Assembly (NCBI GenBank): GCA_019217005.1
Contig: JAHBNG010000040.1
Location: 1 to 64,000, forward strand
DNA from: Chloroflexi bacterium TSY
GTDB taxonomy: Bacteria; Chloroflexota; Anaerolineae; Caldilineales; Caldilineaceae
Direction of reading: 5' to 3'
Length of the DNA: 64,000 bases
Below, piece by piece: positions 39,462-49,583 of the stretch. The notes below the pieces were generated by a model. The model was given only the letters and a program-made list of their open reading frames with translations. It searched no databases and was not told where the DNA came from. Made by a program: the position numbers and the translations under genes. Position 1 is the first letter of the stretch. The number at the start of each line of letters is the position of its first letter.

Positions 39462-39839
39462 CAGTAGATCCAAATTTGGCGTTTTTGGCGATTTTCAGTC
39501 GAGATTGCAGGGATTTTGGAGTCATTTATTCAGATTTCGGTTACAGAAAACAACCTATTTCATATCTGAAAATCGCCCAAATCTAGGGGTGGTTCATTTT
39601 AGCTGGATAGATAGGTTTACACTTTTAGAAACAGAAAGAACGTTTATATTCTCTGATTTCGCCGGTTCTCAGAGAGAAAACGGTCTCATATAGATTTTTG
39701 TCTATATATCAAAAGTGTAAACCTAATTTTGAACCACCCCCAAATCTAACGCAAAAACTAGATATCGACCGGCAAATTTGTATTTATGTCAACTGTTTAG
39801 CCAGAATTCTCTCTCAAAACCTGAAATTTGGATCTACTG
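39462..39839. mobile_element. MITE-B copy 4, split by a nested MITE-A
   Basis: Outer MITE-B halves 39462-39585 and 39749-39839 with ends CAGTAGATCCAAATTT and 5-bp duplication AGTAT (39457-39461, 39840-39844). A complete MITE-A is inserted at CAAATCTA. Insertion order is therefore B first, then A. Confidence 0.93.
39586..39740 (+). mobile_element. MITE-A copy 6 (A2) nested in MITE-B
   Basis: 155 bp, GGGGTGGTTCA ends, perfect 8-bp duplication CAAATCTA (39578-39585, 39741-39748). Confidence 0.94.
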
Positions 39840-39930
39840 AGTATAGCAGGGATTGGGGCGAACGTTTCTTTCTGTTCGCTGACAATTGAGTAAAATCCAG
39901 AAAAAGTTCATCTATGGAAAAGGTCTTTCT

Positions 39931-39996
39931 TCCAGAAAGTGTGCAAATCGGCGATCATATTGTCTAAATTTTACAGATTTGCACACTTTTGTCTGG
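39931..39996. repeat. hairpin downstream of the P450 gene
   Basis: TCCAGAAAGTGTGCAAATC (39931-39949) pairs with 39976-39996. Lies 26 bases after the P450 stop read on the minus strand and may terminate that transcript. Confidence 0.5.
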
Positions 39997-40021
39997 TGAG
40001 CGCCAGAAAAACGGTGCTGTC

Positions 40022-42756
40022 TCATCCCCATTCGACCGGCATTCTCGCTAACCCGCGAATAATCGGCACCGTACCCCACTCCAGTTCTTCGGCCGGGACA
40101 GCCAGCCGCAGATTGGGTAGACGCCGCAACAGAGTATTGATAGCGATCTGTCCTTCCATGCGAGCAAGGGGTGCACCAACACAGTAGTGGATGCCCATCC
40201 CAAAGCCTAAATGTCGATTCTGTTTGCGCGTGATGTCGAGGGTGTCAGCGTGGTCGAAGTGCGCTGTATCTCGATTGGCGCTAGAGAGGACGACGATAAC
40301 TTCATCGCCACGTCCGATTCGATGTCCGCCCAATTCAACATCTTCGGCAGCAAAACGCGCTGTCGCACGTTCGACAGGCCCATCATAGCGCAAGAATTCT
40401 TCAATGGCACTCTCGCTGAGCGTTGGGTCTTTTTTCAAAAGTGCAAGTTGATCTGGATTCTGCAAAAGTGCGAGCGTGCCGTTGGCGATCAGGTTGACGG
40501 TGGTTTCGTGACCCGCTACAATTAATAAAATGACCATGCTAAAGAGTTCCGCCTCGCTTAGCTTGTCGCCTGCCTCTTCGGCCTGAACCAATGCTGTAAT
40601 TAAGTCGTTTTCTGGTTGACGACGACGTTCTTCAACTTTACTTTCTGGTAAAGGCTTGAGTGACAAAGGGCAAACCGAAAGGGGTGGAAAAAAGAATCCA
40701 CCCTGAAAAAACGGGATAAAATGTAAAAATAGTGCTCGGCTAGTTTAAGCAGCGGCATTGAGGCGGCGATGAGCGAGAACGCCTTTAGGGAAATGGTGTG
40801 AAACCGAGGCCTTTTTCCGAAAGTCAGGGTCGAGTTGGTCAGGAGTTGGAAAAAGAGCACTCGAGAGAACACGGCGCAGCCTGCCGGGAGTGGATTGAGG
40901 CTCTCGATCCCAGTAGCCAGTCGGTATGGGAGGAAGAGAAGCGGCTAAATGGGAAAGAAGATTGCCAGCCAGCAGCCCCAGTTCAGGTAAGCGGAAACAA
41001 GCCTCATCGGCATGAACAAATTGACGATGTAAGCCAATCATCTGCTTGGAAGCCAAGGGGGGGATGTTCAACAGGCCAGCGTTCCAGGTAGACAAGATAA
41101 ATGGTTTCAGGCTGCAAAGTCATAACGGTCGCCAAAACCAAAGGTGTGTTGTAGGCCGGATCCTGAATGACGTAAATCGAGTAGGTACGGTTGGCTGTAT
41201 CCACCTTGGTTGTTCTGGGGACGAGATTGTGCCATGCTTGATAGCAAATCAGGCGACCACTATAGAGAAAGCGACCAGACGAGTCCGGAGTTGTAGCCTC
41301 GAGTCGCTTTCCCTTATAGCTGCGAGAGAGCGGACGCACAATATCACCATATTCAGGTGGTCTGCCTTTTTCTTTGCGTTTGGGGAACTCATTGCGGCGC
41401 ACTGTGCAGTTAATGGCTTCCCGCAGGACAAATCGGTCGATGCCGCTTTCTAGCATTTCTCTGATTGTAAACCCGGCATCGACCACCGCCACTTCGTCTG
41501 ACTCCAGTGATTTCTTCGTCTCTGTCAGCAGCTTTTTCCGAAACTCACTTTCCTTTGTTCCAACCGTGCATCTCATGATTGCCTTGAGCAGTGGCACTCG
41601 CTTCCCGCCTATCTCCCCCCGAGCTTATCATCACTCCAAAGATGAGCGCGGGCAATGCCCGACGAGCCGTTGAGTTATAGAGTCGGTTCACTTTCCCTTG
41701 CAGCTTCGGTCGCCAGAACCCTGTGATATCTATGCTTTTCACTCGGTACCCTTCTAACTTTTTTGCCTCCCATTCCCCTTTCCACTCCACTTCTTCTTGC
41801 CACGACCCCAGCAGACTTGTGATATCCCATGATCCATATCGAAAGCTCCACCAGCTTCGCCGGAGCTCCTCATCTTCAAACCCGCTTTCTTTCAATGCGC
41901 TATGGATTGCTCCTCGACTTTTCAGAAACGACCCATTCAGCATTGCCCACATCAGACGCATTACATTTACGTTTGTTCCCATCGGCGTTACTTGCAATAC
42001 ATTCATCAGTACTGCTATAGTTATTTCTGGCGCGGTTAGCATTCCTTCCTCCTTTTTGGGTTCTCTACCTTTAGGATGAACTGCTAACCGCTTTTTGTCA
42101 CATTTCTCACCTCATCTCTTTTCTTTTACCAGAAAGTAAAGTTCAAAGATTTCGCGTAAATAAGCGATGAATTCCCCAAGCAACTGTCCCGCGTTTCCCA
42201 ACTCTTCTTCAGTCAGATTCGGCGCAATAAATGCATTGCTCCATACGCGAAAGCGCTGCCGATCGTTAACGGGTATACCAAGCATATCGCAGATGACCAC
42301 GATCGGCAGTGGGAAGGCATAGTCATCGATCAAATCCATAGAGCCTTGATCTTGTACTTGATCAAGCAGCTCGTCCGCGATGGTCTGCACCTGATCTTGC
42401 ATCTGGTTGATCCCCCGGACAGTAAAAGCTTTATTGACCAGCGCACGCAGCCGCGTATGATCTGGCGGATCAAAATTGAGCATGTGTCGATTGAGCAACT
42501 CTTCTTCTTCTGTAAAAACTCGAAGTTGGGCCCGTTCTTCTGGTGTGCGTGTCTTACGCCAACTTTTGACAAAACGCTTGTGGTCCCGCAGTACTTGATC
42601 GGCATATTCAAGATTTGTCACGAACCACACCATATTGTCACCCGAAATTCCAGGGTGATGGCAGATTGGTTCTTCTGTCCGCATTTGCGTATAGGTAGGA
42701 AAAGGATTTGCTTTGAAGTCGTGACCGTAGAGCGCATAACGAATTGGGTTGGACAT
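40022..42756 (-). pseudogene. cytochrome P450, interrupted by an IS
   Basis: The N-terminal half (42756 to 42147) and C-terminal half (40630 to 40022) form one bacterial class I P450 of about 405 residues. Removing the IS and one 5-bp duplication gives YLREIFEERRRQPEND in frame. The I-helix motif LLIVAGHETT carries the acid/Thr region for O2 activation. The ExxR region is AIEEFLRYDGP, and the haem loop FGMGIHYCVGAPLAR carries the Cys ligand. It needs ferredoxin partners, which are not nearby. It lies directly downstream of a paralogous P450, and both are on the minus strand. Interrupted in this genome. Confidence 0.9.
40636..42141 (-). mobile_element. DDE insertion sequence, copy 2 (fuller copy)
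   Basis: 1506 bp with ends CTTTACTTTCTGGTAAA and a perfect 5-bp duplication TTCAA (40631-40635, 42142-42146). The transposase is read leftwards from 42042 in three frames: MLTAPEITIAVLMNVL..., then VPLLKAIMRCTVGTKESEF after a G6 run, and LASKQMIGLHRQFVHADE after a C7 run. The first frame change is shared with copy 1 (20196-21585); the C7 change is private (copy 1 has C6 and stays open). Family not recognised. Confidence 0.88.
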
Positions 42757-42887
42757 GGTATTTCTATTCGATCCTTTCTCATCTAGGCATCAGTCATCGT
42801 TTTCGCCAGACGGTGCGGTTTTTCCGTTTGTAACGCTGAACAAACAAGCTATTTAGGCTCTACGCGAGATAGCGTACTTGACAACGT

Positions 42888-42956
42888 AATTCGTGGTACG
42901 TGGTGCGTACTGGATCGCTTGACGCACCACGTGTCACGTACCACGTAGCACGAATT
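42888..42956. repeat. long hairpin between the two P450 genes
   Basis: AATTCGTGGTACGTGGTGCG at 42888 onwards is complementary, with small bulges, to the end CACGTACCACGTAGCACGAA up to 42956. Lies in the 299-base spacer between the P450 genes; no gene otherwise. Confidence 0.55.
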
Positions 42957-43055
42957 CATCGCTTGTACACTTTGTCGCGAAGACCCGCTATTTATTCTAC
43001 AATTGGCTGAAGTGATGCGCAATGCCCTCATCTATGTATTGTCGGAAGTCAATCG

Positions 43056-44404
43056 TCATCTATTATTCCAAGAAACTGGCATATGGTGCATACCGCGAAT
43101 CACTGGTACTGTACGCCAGCGTAACGCCCAGGGAGAAATGGCTAGACGTAAGTTTGGCAAGCGACGAAGCAATGTATTGATGGCGATGCGACTCTCGACG
43201 CGCGCCAGCGGTGCCCCCAAGCAGAAATGAGTCCCTAGCCAAAGCCAACGTGACGATTAGGCGACCGAGTGATGTTAAAGTGGTCTGCTGCCTCATATTG
43301 GGCCGGATCTCGATTCGCCGCAGCTAGGATCAGACTCACAACGTCGCCTCTTTTGATCACGATCTGATCATTGCTGGTTCTGGTACTTGAATCATCCGTT
43401 CTATTTACGGTTTCGTTCATGTGAATGTGTGTCAACTGTGTAGATTCTCCCGCTACAATATTTTCTATGACAATGCCTTCAGCCGCAAACCGCATCATCG
43501 CTCGTTCAACAGGGCCATCGTAGCGGATCATCTCATCAATTGCTTGATCGATCAAGCATGGATTGTCACGCAGTTGTTGCATTTGTTGTGGGTTTTGTGA
43601 CAAAGCCAACATACCATTGCCGATTAAGTTGACCATTGTCTCATGGCCCGCCACAATTAACAGAATGATCATGCTGAATAGCTCTTCCTGGTTGAGTCGA
43701 TCCCCTGCCTCTTCGGCCTCTAATAGCGAGGAAATCAAGTCATCGCGCGGTTCTGCTCGCCGTTTGACAAAGATCTGTCGAAAATATTCTGTAAAATCTT
43801 CCATCAACCGTCGCGTTTTTTGAAACTTTTTCTCGCTGCGATGGATATTGGCCGAAGGGGTCACAAAGGCGCGTGACCATTGCCGAAAGCGGTTGCGGTC
43901 TTCAGACGGAACGCCTAATAGCTCAGCGATCACTGTGATCGGTAAGGGAAAAGCGTAATCATCGATGAGATCCATCTGGCCCTGATGTTGGACTTTATCG
44001 ATTAGCCTGTCTGCAATTTGCTGAATCCGAGGCTCCATTTGGTCAACCATGTTTTTGGTAAAAGCTTTGCTGACGAGTCCACGCAACCGCGTGTGATCAG
44101 GTGGATCCAGATTGAGCATATGATTGCTGAGCAGCCGCAAGAGGGGTGGTTCTAGCAATGTTGCAGCTTGTTCTTCAGTCGTTAGAGTTTGCCGCACATC
44201 TTTGACCAATCGGCGGTCACGGAGCAATGCAGTCACTTGTTCATACCCCGTGACAAACCAGATAGTCGTCTCACCATCTTGTGACGTACGACGATGAATA
44301 GGACATTGTGTCCGCATGGCGGCATAGGTAGGATAGGGATCGGCTTTGAAGGCTGGGCCAAAGATATTGAAGGTTGGGGACTGTTGAGATTTTGCGTTGG
44401 ACAT
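43056..44404 (-). pseudogene. cytochrome P450 paralogue, frameshift before the haem cysteine
   Basis: Starts MSNAKSQQSPTFNIFGPAFK at 44404. Typical P450 features: LNLDPPDHTRLRGLVSKAF (C helix), LLIVAGHETMVNL (I helix), and the ExxR region AIDEMIRYDGP. The frame ends at HVGFG-stop (43235). Inserting one base in GGCTAGGG gives [18 protein letters not shown] with the Cys ligand and a normal end at 43056. A further oddity is an extra stretch of about 35 residues between FAAEGIVI and IKRGDVV (contains STQLTHIHMNETVN), absent from the neighbouring paralogue. Without the frameshift this would be a full class I P450 of about 449 residues. The single missing base may be a sequencing error. Confidence 0.85.
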
Positions 44405-44537
44405 TTATCGTAACGAGAATGGTTGAAATGATTTCCGGTGAGTGTATCATTCTCGTTCCCCATCGTCAATGATTATGAGCGCAAGGGAAATATTTCGCTG
44501 TGGAGACCAAATTAGACATAATAGGGATTGAAAAATA

Positions 44538-44609
44538 GGACACGGATTTTCAGGATGAACACGGATTATCCCAGAGTCAATCCGTGCAATCTGTGTTCAT
44601 CCGTGTCCC
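44538..44609. repeat. dispersed repeat with GGACACGGAT arms, copy 1
   Basis: GGACACGGAT...ATGAACACGGATT pairs with AATCCGTG...TGTTCATCCGTGTCC. A second copy lies at 49486-49580; both are preceded by GACATWATAGGGRTTGAAA-like sequence. Located in the spacer after the P450 start; no gene between 44405 and 44650. Confidence 0.6.
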
Positions 44610-44650
44610 ATCTTCTGAATCCCGCTTTATCGATACTCAATCTTATCTTT

Positions 44651-44805
44651 GGGGTGGTTCATTTTAGCTGGATAGATAGGTTTACACTTTTAGAAACAGA
44701 AAGAACGTTTATATTCTCTGATTTCGCCGGTTCTCAGAGAGAAAACGGTCTCATATAGATTTTTGTCTATATATCAAAAGTGTAAACCTAATTTTGAACC
44801 ACCCC
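44651..44805 (+). mobile_element. MITE-A copy 7 (A2)
   Basis: 155 bp, GGGGTGGTTCA ends, perfect 8-bp duplication TTATCTTT (44643-44650, 44806-44813). Just beyond the 3' end of the vWA lipoprotein gene. Confidence 0.94.
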
Positions 44806-44819
44806 TTATCTTTGACTTT

Positions 44820-46586
44820 TTATCCTCCGTTCGCAATTCGCTCCGCCTGCGCAACTAAATCAACAAACTCAACTACGTCCTCTGCGCGTTCCGCATCATT
44901 GGCAAACAGAGACTTGACTTCCTGCGCAAGCGTTAAGACATCGGCGAAACTACCGTCTTGTGCCCAGTAGCTCTCGCGTAGGAGTTCAGCATATTCGACG
45001 ACGGTAGCATCAAGCTTGAACGTCGGTGAGCTGGCGGCGAATGTCCCATGTAAATCACCTAACGTCAAAACTTGACTGAGCTCCTTTACGTCTGCATTCT
45101 CTATCTCTTCATAGCGTACATAAACAGTTGCAATGGGAGTATCAGACGTAGCATCGACATCTTGTTCGAGCTTGATTTCATAGAGCGCTGTAACACTGTG
45201 ACCAGCACCAACTTCGCCGGCATCGACATGGTCATTGCGAAAATCTTCGTCAGCGACATCTCGGTTTTCATACCCCAATAATCGGTAACTGCGCACAACA
45301 TCTTGGTTAAATTCGACCTGTACCTTGGCATCTTTGGCGATCACTTGCAATAGACCAGTCAAATTCTCCACGAACACACGCTTGGCTTCATCCAGTGTAT
45401 CCACATACCTGTAATTGCCATTGCCGTCGTTGGCCAACTGCTCCATCAACACGTCGTTGTAGTTACCCATACCAAAACCGACGGTCGAGAGCGTAATACT
45501 TTGATCGACATAATCGCGTACTCGTCCAAGAATCGAATCTGGTCCCGTATTTCCTACGTTGGCAACACCATCGGAACAGAGAATCAGCCGCACAATACGA
45601 TCACCTTGCTGGGCCTGGTTGACCATGCGCACGGCCATCTGATAACCCAGGATGAGACCTTCTTCCGCGTTCGTTGAACCATCAGGTCGCAACTGATTGA
45701 TGGCGTTCAGAATGTCACCACGTTCTGTCGCACGGGTCGGCTCTAAAATTGTATATGCACGACTGCCATAGACCACGATCCCAACTTCATCTGTCGAGCG
45801 CAACTCATCGAGCAACAGACGAAGCGTCTCTTTCACCAAGCCGAGTCGGTTCTCCTGATCCATTGAGCCAGAAACATCGATGACAAAGACAAGCGAAGCA
45901 TCCTTGCGCTCAGAGTCGTCAATCACCTTACCCTGTAATCCAACTCGAACCAAGTTGTGCCGCTCTGTACCAAAGGGAGAAGGTGCTCCTTCAAGATGAA
46001 TGGCAAATGCATCCGAAGTTGGCGGCTCATATGCATGGTCGAAATAATTGATGAACTCCTCGACACGAATTGAATCGGGATCGGGCATGTAACCATCAGT
46101 CACGAATCGACGAGCCACGGCGTAAGATGCTGTGTCTACATCCATTGCAAAGGTTGAGAGATGATCATCTTCTGTATCTACAAAAGGATTGACCCCATAA
46201 TTTTCAAAGAAGGTCATATCGTAGGCAGCGTCATTGATAGATGTCTTGCCGCCCGCATTCGATTCGGCAGGTGACGCAGGCGATAGGGCGAGCTGCGTTG
46301 TTTGCGCTCGCGCATTTGCTGGTTGTGCACTGTCCATTGAAACTGCCACGCTCAAGACTTCCTGATTTGTATGCACCCTCACGTTTGCTGATTGTGTACT
46401 ATTTACTGAAACTGTCTCACTCAAAGCTTCCTCAGAAGCCCTACCATCGCTTAATTCTGGGGAGGTCACTGCCGCATCTGCTCCTCCCGACACTGACTCT
46501 GATTTTGGTGCTCCACACGCAGCCAGAAACAAGGCCATGAAGATTAATAACATCAATAAGTTCAATTTTGTTGTTTGCTTAAACAT
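44820..46586 (-). CDS. vWA-domain lipoprotein (YfbK-like)
   Basis: 588 residues from the ATG at 46586, with GGAG upstream. The lipoprotein signal ends in the lipobox LFLAAC. After a low-complexity linker (residues 25-115, Ser/Thr/Ala-rich) comes a vWA_N-type region (NYGVNPFVDTEDDHLSTFA, EEFINYFDH). The vWA domain follows with an intact MIDAS: VFVIDVSGSMDQ, DGSTNAEEG and LCSDGVANVG. The C-terminal part matches the domain that follows vWA in YfbK-like proteins (VEFNQDVVRSYRLLGYENR). Such proteins are exposed on the outer face of the membrane and bind partners through a metal-dependent site. The gene faces away from the next vWA gene, and the two may share a regulatory region. Confidence 0.88.
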   Translation of the reverse strand: MFKQTTKLNLLMLLIFMALFLAACGAPKSESVSGGADAAVTSPELSDGRASEEALSETVSVNSTQSANVRVHTNQEVLSVAVSMDSAQPANARAQTTQLALSPASPAESNAGGKTSINDAAYDMTFFENYGVNPFVDTEDDHLSTFAMDVDTASYAVARRFVTDGYMPDPDSIRVEEFINYFDHAYEPPTSDAFAIHLEGAPSPFGTERHNLVRVGLQGKVIDDSERKDASLVFVIDVSGSMDQENRLGLVKETLRLLLDELRSTDEVGIVVYGSRAYTILEPTRATERGDILNAINQLRPDGSTNAEEGLILGYQMAVRMVNQAQQGDRIVRLILCSDGVANVGNTGPDSILGRVRDYVDQSITLSTVGFGMGNYNDVLMEQLANDGNGNYRYVDTLDEAKRVFVENLTGLLQVIAKDAKVQVEFNQDVVRSYRLLGYENRDVADEDFRNDHVDAGEVGAGHSVTALYEIKLEQDVDATSDTPIATVYVRYEEIENADVKELSQVLTLGDLHGTFAASSPTFKLDATVVEYAELLRESYWAQDGSFADVLTLAQEVKSLFANDAERAEDVVEFVDLVAQAERIANGG

Positions 46587-46649
46587 TCGAATATTCTCCA
46601 TTCACTATATATAGCGTCTGCACAGTCTACATCCCCTATCCTAAGAACC

Positions 46650-46721
46650 TATCCGAAAAGTGGTCGTGAGTCCAACCAGCTTCTCGAATGAGAATGCATC
46701 GCCACGGAACTTTTCTGGATA
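46650..46721. repeat. 72-bp hairpin repeat with ATCCGAAAAGT arms, copy 1
   Basis: ATCCGAAAAGTGG at the left and ACTTTTCTGGAT at the right. Sequence between the arms (TCCAACC...TCGCCAC) is also shared with the copy at 51759-51828. It lies in the 530-base divergent gap between the two vWA genes, which contains no gene. Confidence 0.6.
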
Positions 46722-47116
46722 AGCGCTAAATCTGTGCGAATTTGCTGACGCTCATAGCATGACAGATGTTCCATACACTACAAGAGCCAGATCTGTACCA
46801 TTAGTACATAGGGTGACTTGGGAACAAAGCGGGTAGGATGCCCGTCATGAATGAGTAACTGTTGAGAAGATAGGTGAGTCATTGCATGTGGCGCGGCGCA
46901 ATAACGTAACATTTATGGCTTTTCACGACGCAATGTACTCGTCGTTTCTCCCTTTTTGACCGGGGTTGCTTCAAAACTCTGTTAGGGGGCATGTAACTGT
47001 TACACGTAGATTTGGACCAATGGTACACATCTGACTCTTGCAAAGACAAATTTTTCCATCAAACTATGGGGCAGACAAATAGATAAAATATTGTCAAGCT
47101 TTTCGGAGGACATACT

Positions 47117-49342
47117 ATGTATATTGAACCAATACAATATCTGAAACACAGAAGACGTTTCATCTATCACAGTTATCGTTTTGTATATTATCTGTTTCGC
47201 AACCATATGTTTATGACGCCACGACACGCTCTTGCCCTTGTCGCGCTTGCTGCGCTCTTAATCTTAAATGGTTGTGCTGGTCTTTACATTGCACCAGCGG
47301 ACGCACCTGCTAACGCAGAGGATAGCCAAAATCGTCCTGCCCCAACAAGGAGTGTGTCTGGGAATGATGCAGGTGAAGGAGCACTTGGTGATGTCACCGA
47401 GCAATCCTCGGCTGGCATGCCAGCCGCTGAGTCCGAAGCCTTGGATAGTGATCGCGCCGAATCGGCTGCTCCTATCGTGGCTGCTCCGTCCAGCGGCCGT
47501 ATCACGAACAGCACAGGATCTGGTCGCACAGCGCCTCCTGCCGATGCGCCAAAACGTTCCGACCGCTATGAGCCAGTGACCGCAGGCGTGGTTGATGATA
47601 ATGAACAGTGGGGTGAGTATCTTGACTACAGAGACCGCCATTATCGTTTGGATGTGAATGATCGGGACGTTAGCGAGCGCTATATCATTTTCGTGCAAGA
47701 TGAAAATGGTTTCCCAGTGCATGACGCGGCAATTGATGTCTACGTGGATGATAATTTGGTCTTTGGTGGGCGTACAGATGCTGGTGGGCGCGTTCTCTTT
47801 CACCCACTTGCATTGCAAGAAAATCCAAGGCGCGTTCAGCAGACGCGTGAATTTCAAGTTGCAGCGCAGAAAGAATGGGTGGCCGAGCGGCGTACTTTTG
47901 AGCGTTATGGTGCTGAGAATTGGGTTTTGACATTGAGCGATCTACCGGTTTCAAACACCGCACAGCTTGACCTGCTTTTTCTCGTCGATGCCACGGGATC
48001 CATGGATGATGAGATCGCCAAGTTAAAAGCCTCCATGGCCGATATTGCGACTCAAATCGATCAATTGCCTGAGCAGCCCGATGTACGTTATGGCTTGGTT
48101 CATTATCGAGATCGAGGTGACTCATATGTCGTACGGTCGAATGATTTTACCCATAACTTGAACGACTTTCAACGCTCTTTGGCAGCGCTGCGTGCGAATG
48201 GTGGCGGCGATTATCCCGAGTCGGTCAATGAAGCACTGCACAAAGCGATACACGAAATGGATTGGCGCACCCCAGAGCGAGACGGTGAGACTCTGCGTTT
48301 GATCGTGTTAGTGGCCGATGCACCACCTCATCTAGATTACCATTGGCAGCGGTTCAGCTACGATACAGACATGATTGAAGCTGTTGGTCGAGGGATCAAG
48401 ATTTTCCCAGTCGGTGCCAGCGGGTTGGACGATCCGGGTGAGTACATTTTCCGCCAAGTCGCCCAGTTTACGGGCGGGAAATTTGTTTTCTTAACGTACG
48501 AAGATGGTGACGATCCCAGCAGCGGTCCAGGGACAGAGACGAGCCATGATGTAGAGAATTACTCAGTCAATACGCTCGATCGACTGATTGTGCGTCTGGT
48601 ACGTGAAGAATTAGAAAAATTGACCCAGAAGGTAGCTGTAGAATCAGCAGTTGTTGCACCTAATGTTGCCCAGCGCAGACCGACGCCCACATCCACTCCT
48701 GCGCCAACTCGCCGTCCGCGCCCCCAACCGGCAAGCTGCGCGTTGAATCTCGACAGCGGAACCAACAATTGTGGTGGGATTGTGGCCATTCACTACATCG
48801 ATATGGAGCGTGCCAGTCGACGTCATGCGGATGGAGAGGCATTGATGATGTTGACACTGGATCCTCGTCGCACTGGCTACACACGCGTCCGTTTTGATAT
48901 TACCTATCGCGAAACTCCCAATGGGCGAAGCGTCAACATTGGCGATTCAATCTCCAATTCTGGCTATGGTGGCGATGATGGTGATCAAAGCAATGACGCT
49001 GAGATGCAGATTCTTGAGGGGGCACTCGTTGTCTATGGCAATGACCAAACCCCTAAACATCAGACCACCGATGGAAACCGTGAGTTGGCCTACTTTGAAG
49101 ATATGGTGCGCCAGGGTGAAACAATATCCCTCGAGATCTCCAACGAACGTTTGGAGATCGATTCACCCGGCGGCACCGAAACGGTGGACTCGCGTTATCT
49201 TTTCGCTTTGGCTGGTCAGCCGGATCGAGAAGGTCGCCCCAATTTCGATATCTTTGCTGCGTTCAATCGTACAATTGCGGATGATCGTGGAGGCACTGGA
49301 ATGGGTGTCAGTGAGGTGATTGTCACGGTCTATCCACGGTAG
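47117..49342 (+). CDS. vWA-domain lipoprotein with long linker
   Basis: 741 residues. The start at 47117 has GGAGG six bases upstream. That leaves about 30 polar and aromatic residues before a lipoprotein signal (TPRHALALVALAALLILNGC), which is unusual; an internal ATG at 47207 would give a normal signal. A Ser/Pro/Ala-rich linker runs to about residue 145. A beta-domain follows (YIIFVQDENGFPVHDAAIDV, like a carboxypeptidase-regulatory fold). The vWA domain has the MIDAS LLFLVDATGSMDDE and LIVLVADAPPH. A Pro/Thr linker precedes a C-terminal beta-domain. It is probably a cell-surface binding protein. Divergent from the other vWA gene. Confidence 0.85.
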   Translation: MYIEPIQYLKHRRRFIYHSYRFVYYLFRNHMFMTPRHALALVALAALLILNGCAGLYIAPADAPANAEDSQNRPAPTRSVSGNDAGEGALGDVTEQSSAGMPAAESEALDSDRAESAAPIVAAPSSGRITNSTGSGRTAPPADAPKRSDRYEPVTAGVVDDNEQWGEYLDYRDRHYRLDVNDRDVSERYIIFVQDENGFPVHDAAIDVYVDDNLVFGGRTDAGGRVLFHPLALQENPRRVQQTREFQVAAQKEWVAERRTFERYGAENWVLTLSDLPVSNTAQLDLLFLVDATGSMDDEIAKLKASMADIATQIDQLPEQPDVRYGLVHYRDRGDSYVVRSNDFTHNLNDFQRSLAALRANGGGDYPESVNEALHKAIHEMDWRTPERDGETLRLIVLVADAPPHLDYHWQRFSYDTDMIEAVGRGIKIFPVGASGLDDPGEYIFRQVAQFTGGKFVFLTYEDGDDPSSGPGTETSHDVENYSVNTLDRLIVRLVREELEKLTQKVAVESAVVAPNVAQRRPTPTSTPAPTRRPRPQPASCALNLDSGTNNCGGIVAIHYIDMERASRRHADGEALMMLTLDPRRTGYTRVRFDITYRETPNGRSVNIGDSISNSGYGGDDGDQSNDAEMQILEGALVVYGNDQTPKHQTTDGNRELAYFEDMVRQGETISLEISNERLEIDSPGGTETVDSRYLFALAGQPDREGRPNFDIFAAFNRTIADDRGGTGMGVSEVIVTVYPR

Positions 49343-49364
49343 TGTAAGCCAATTCCAGAAAATA

Positions 49365-49441
49365 AATGATCCACAGATGAACAGGATTTACAGGATTAGA
49401 AAGAGGAAAATCCAGTGAATCTCGTCCATCTGTGGATCATT
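49365..49441. terminator. 15-bp perfect inverted repeat after the vWA gene
   Basis: AATGATCCACAGATG (49365-49379) and its exact complement (49427-49441), followed by an A-rich run. Lies 22 bases after the stop at 49342. The 47-base loop is long for a terminator, so it may be another dispersed hairpin. Confidence 0.4.
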
Positions 49442-49485
49442 AAAAAATTGGATGGGCCTAAAAGACATTATAGGGGTTGAAATTA

Positions 49486-49580
49486 GGACACGGATTTTTC
49501 GGGATATCCACAAAGTGGGCGTTTCGCCAACAGGGACCAGCTCAGAATCAATCCGTGAAATCTGTGTTCATCTGTGTCCC
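49486..49580. repeat. dispersed repeat with GGACACGGAT arms, copy 2
   Basis: Same family as 44538-44609: GGACACGGATT on the left, AATCCGTG...TGTGTTCATCTGTGTCC on the right, longer centre. Confidence 0.6.
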
Positions 49581-49583
49581 ACA

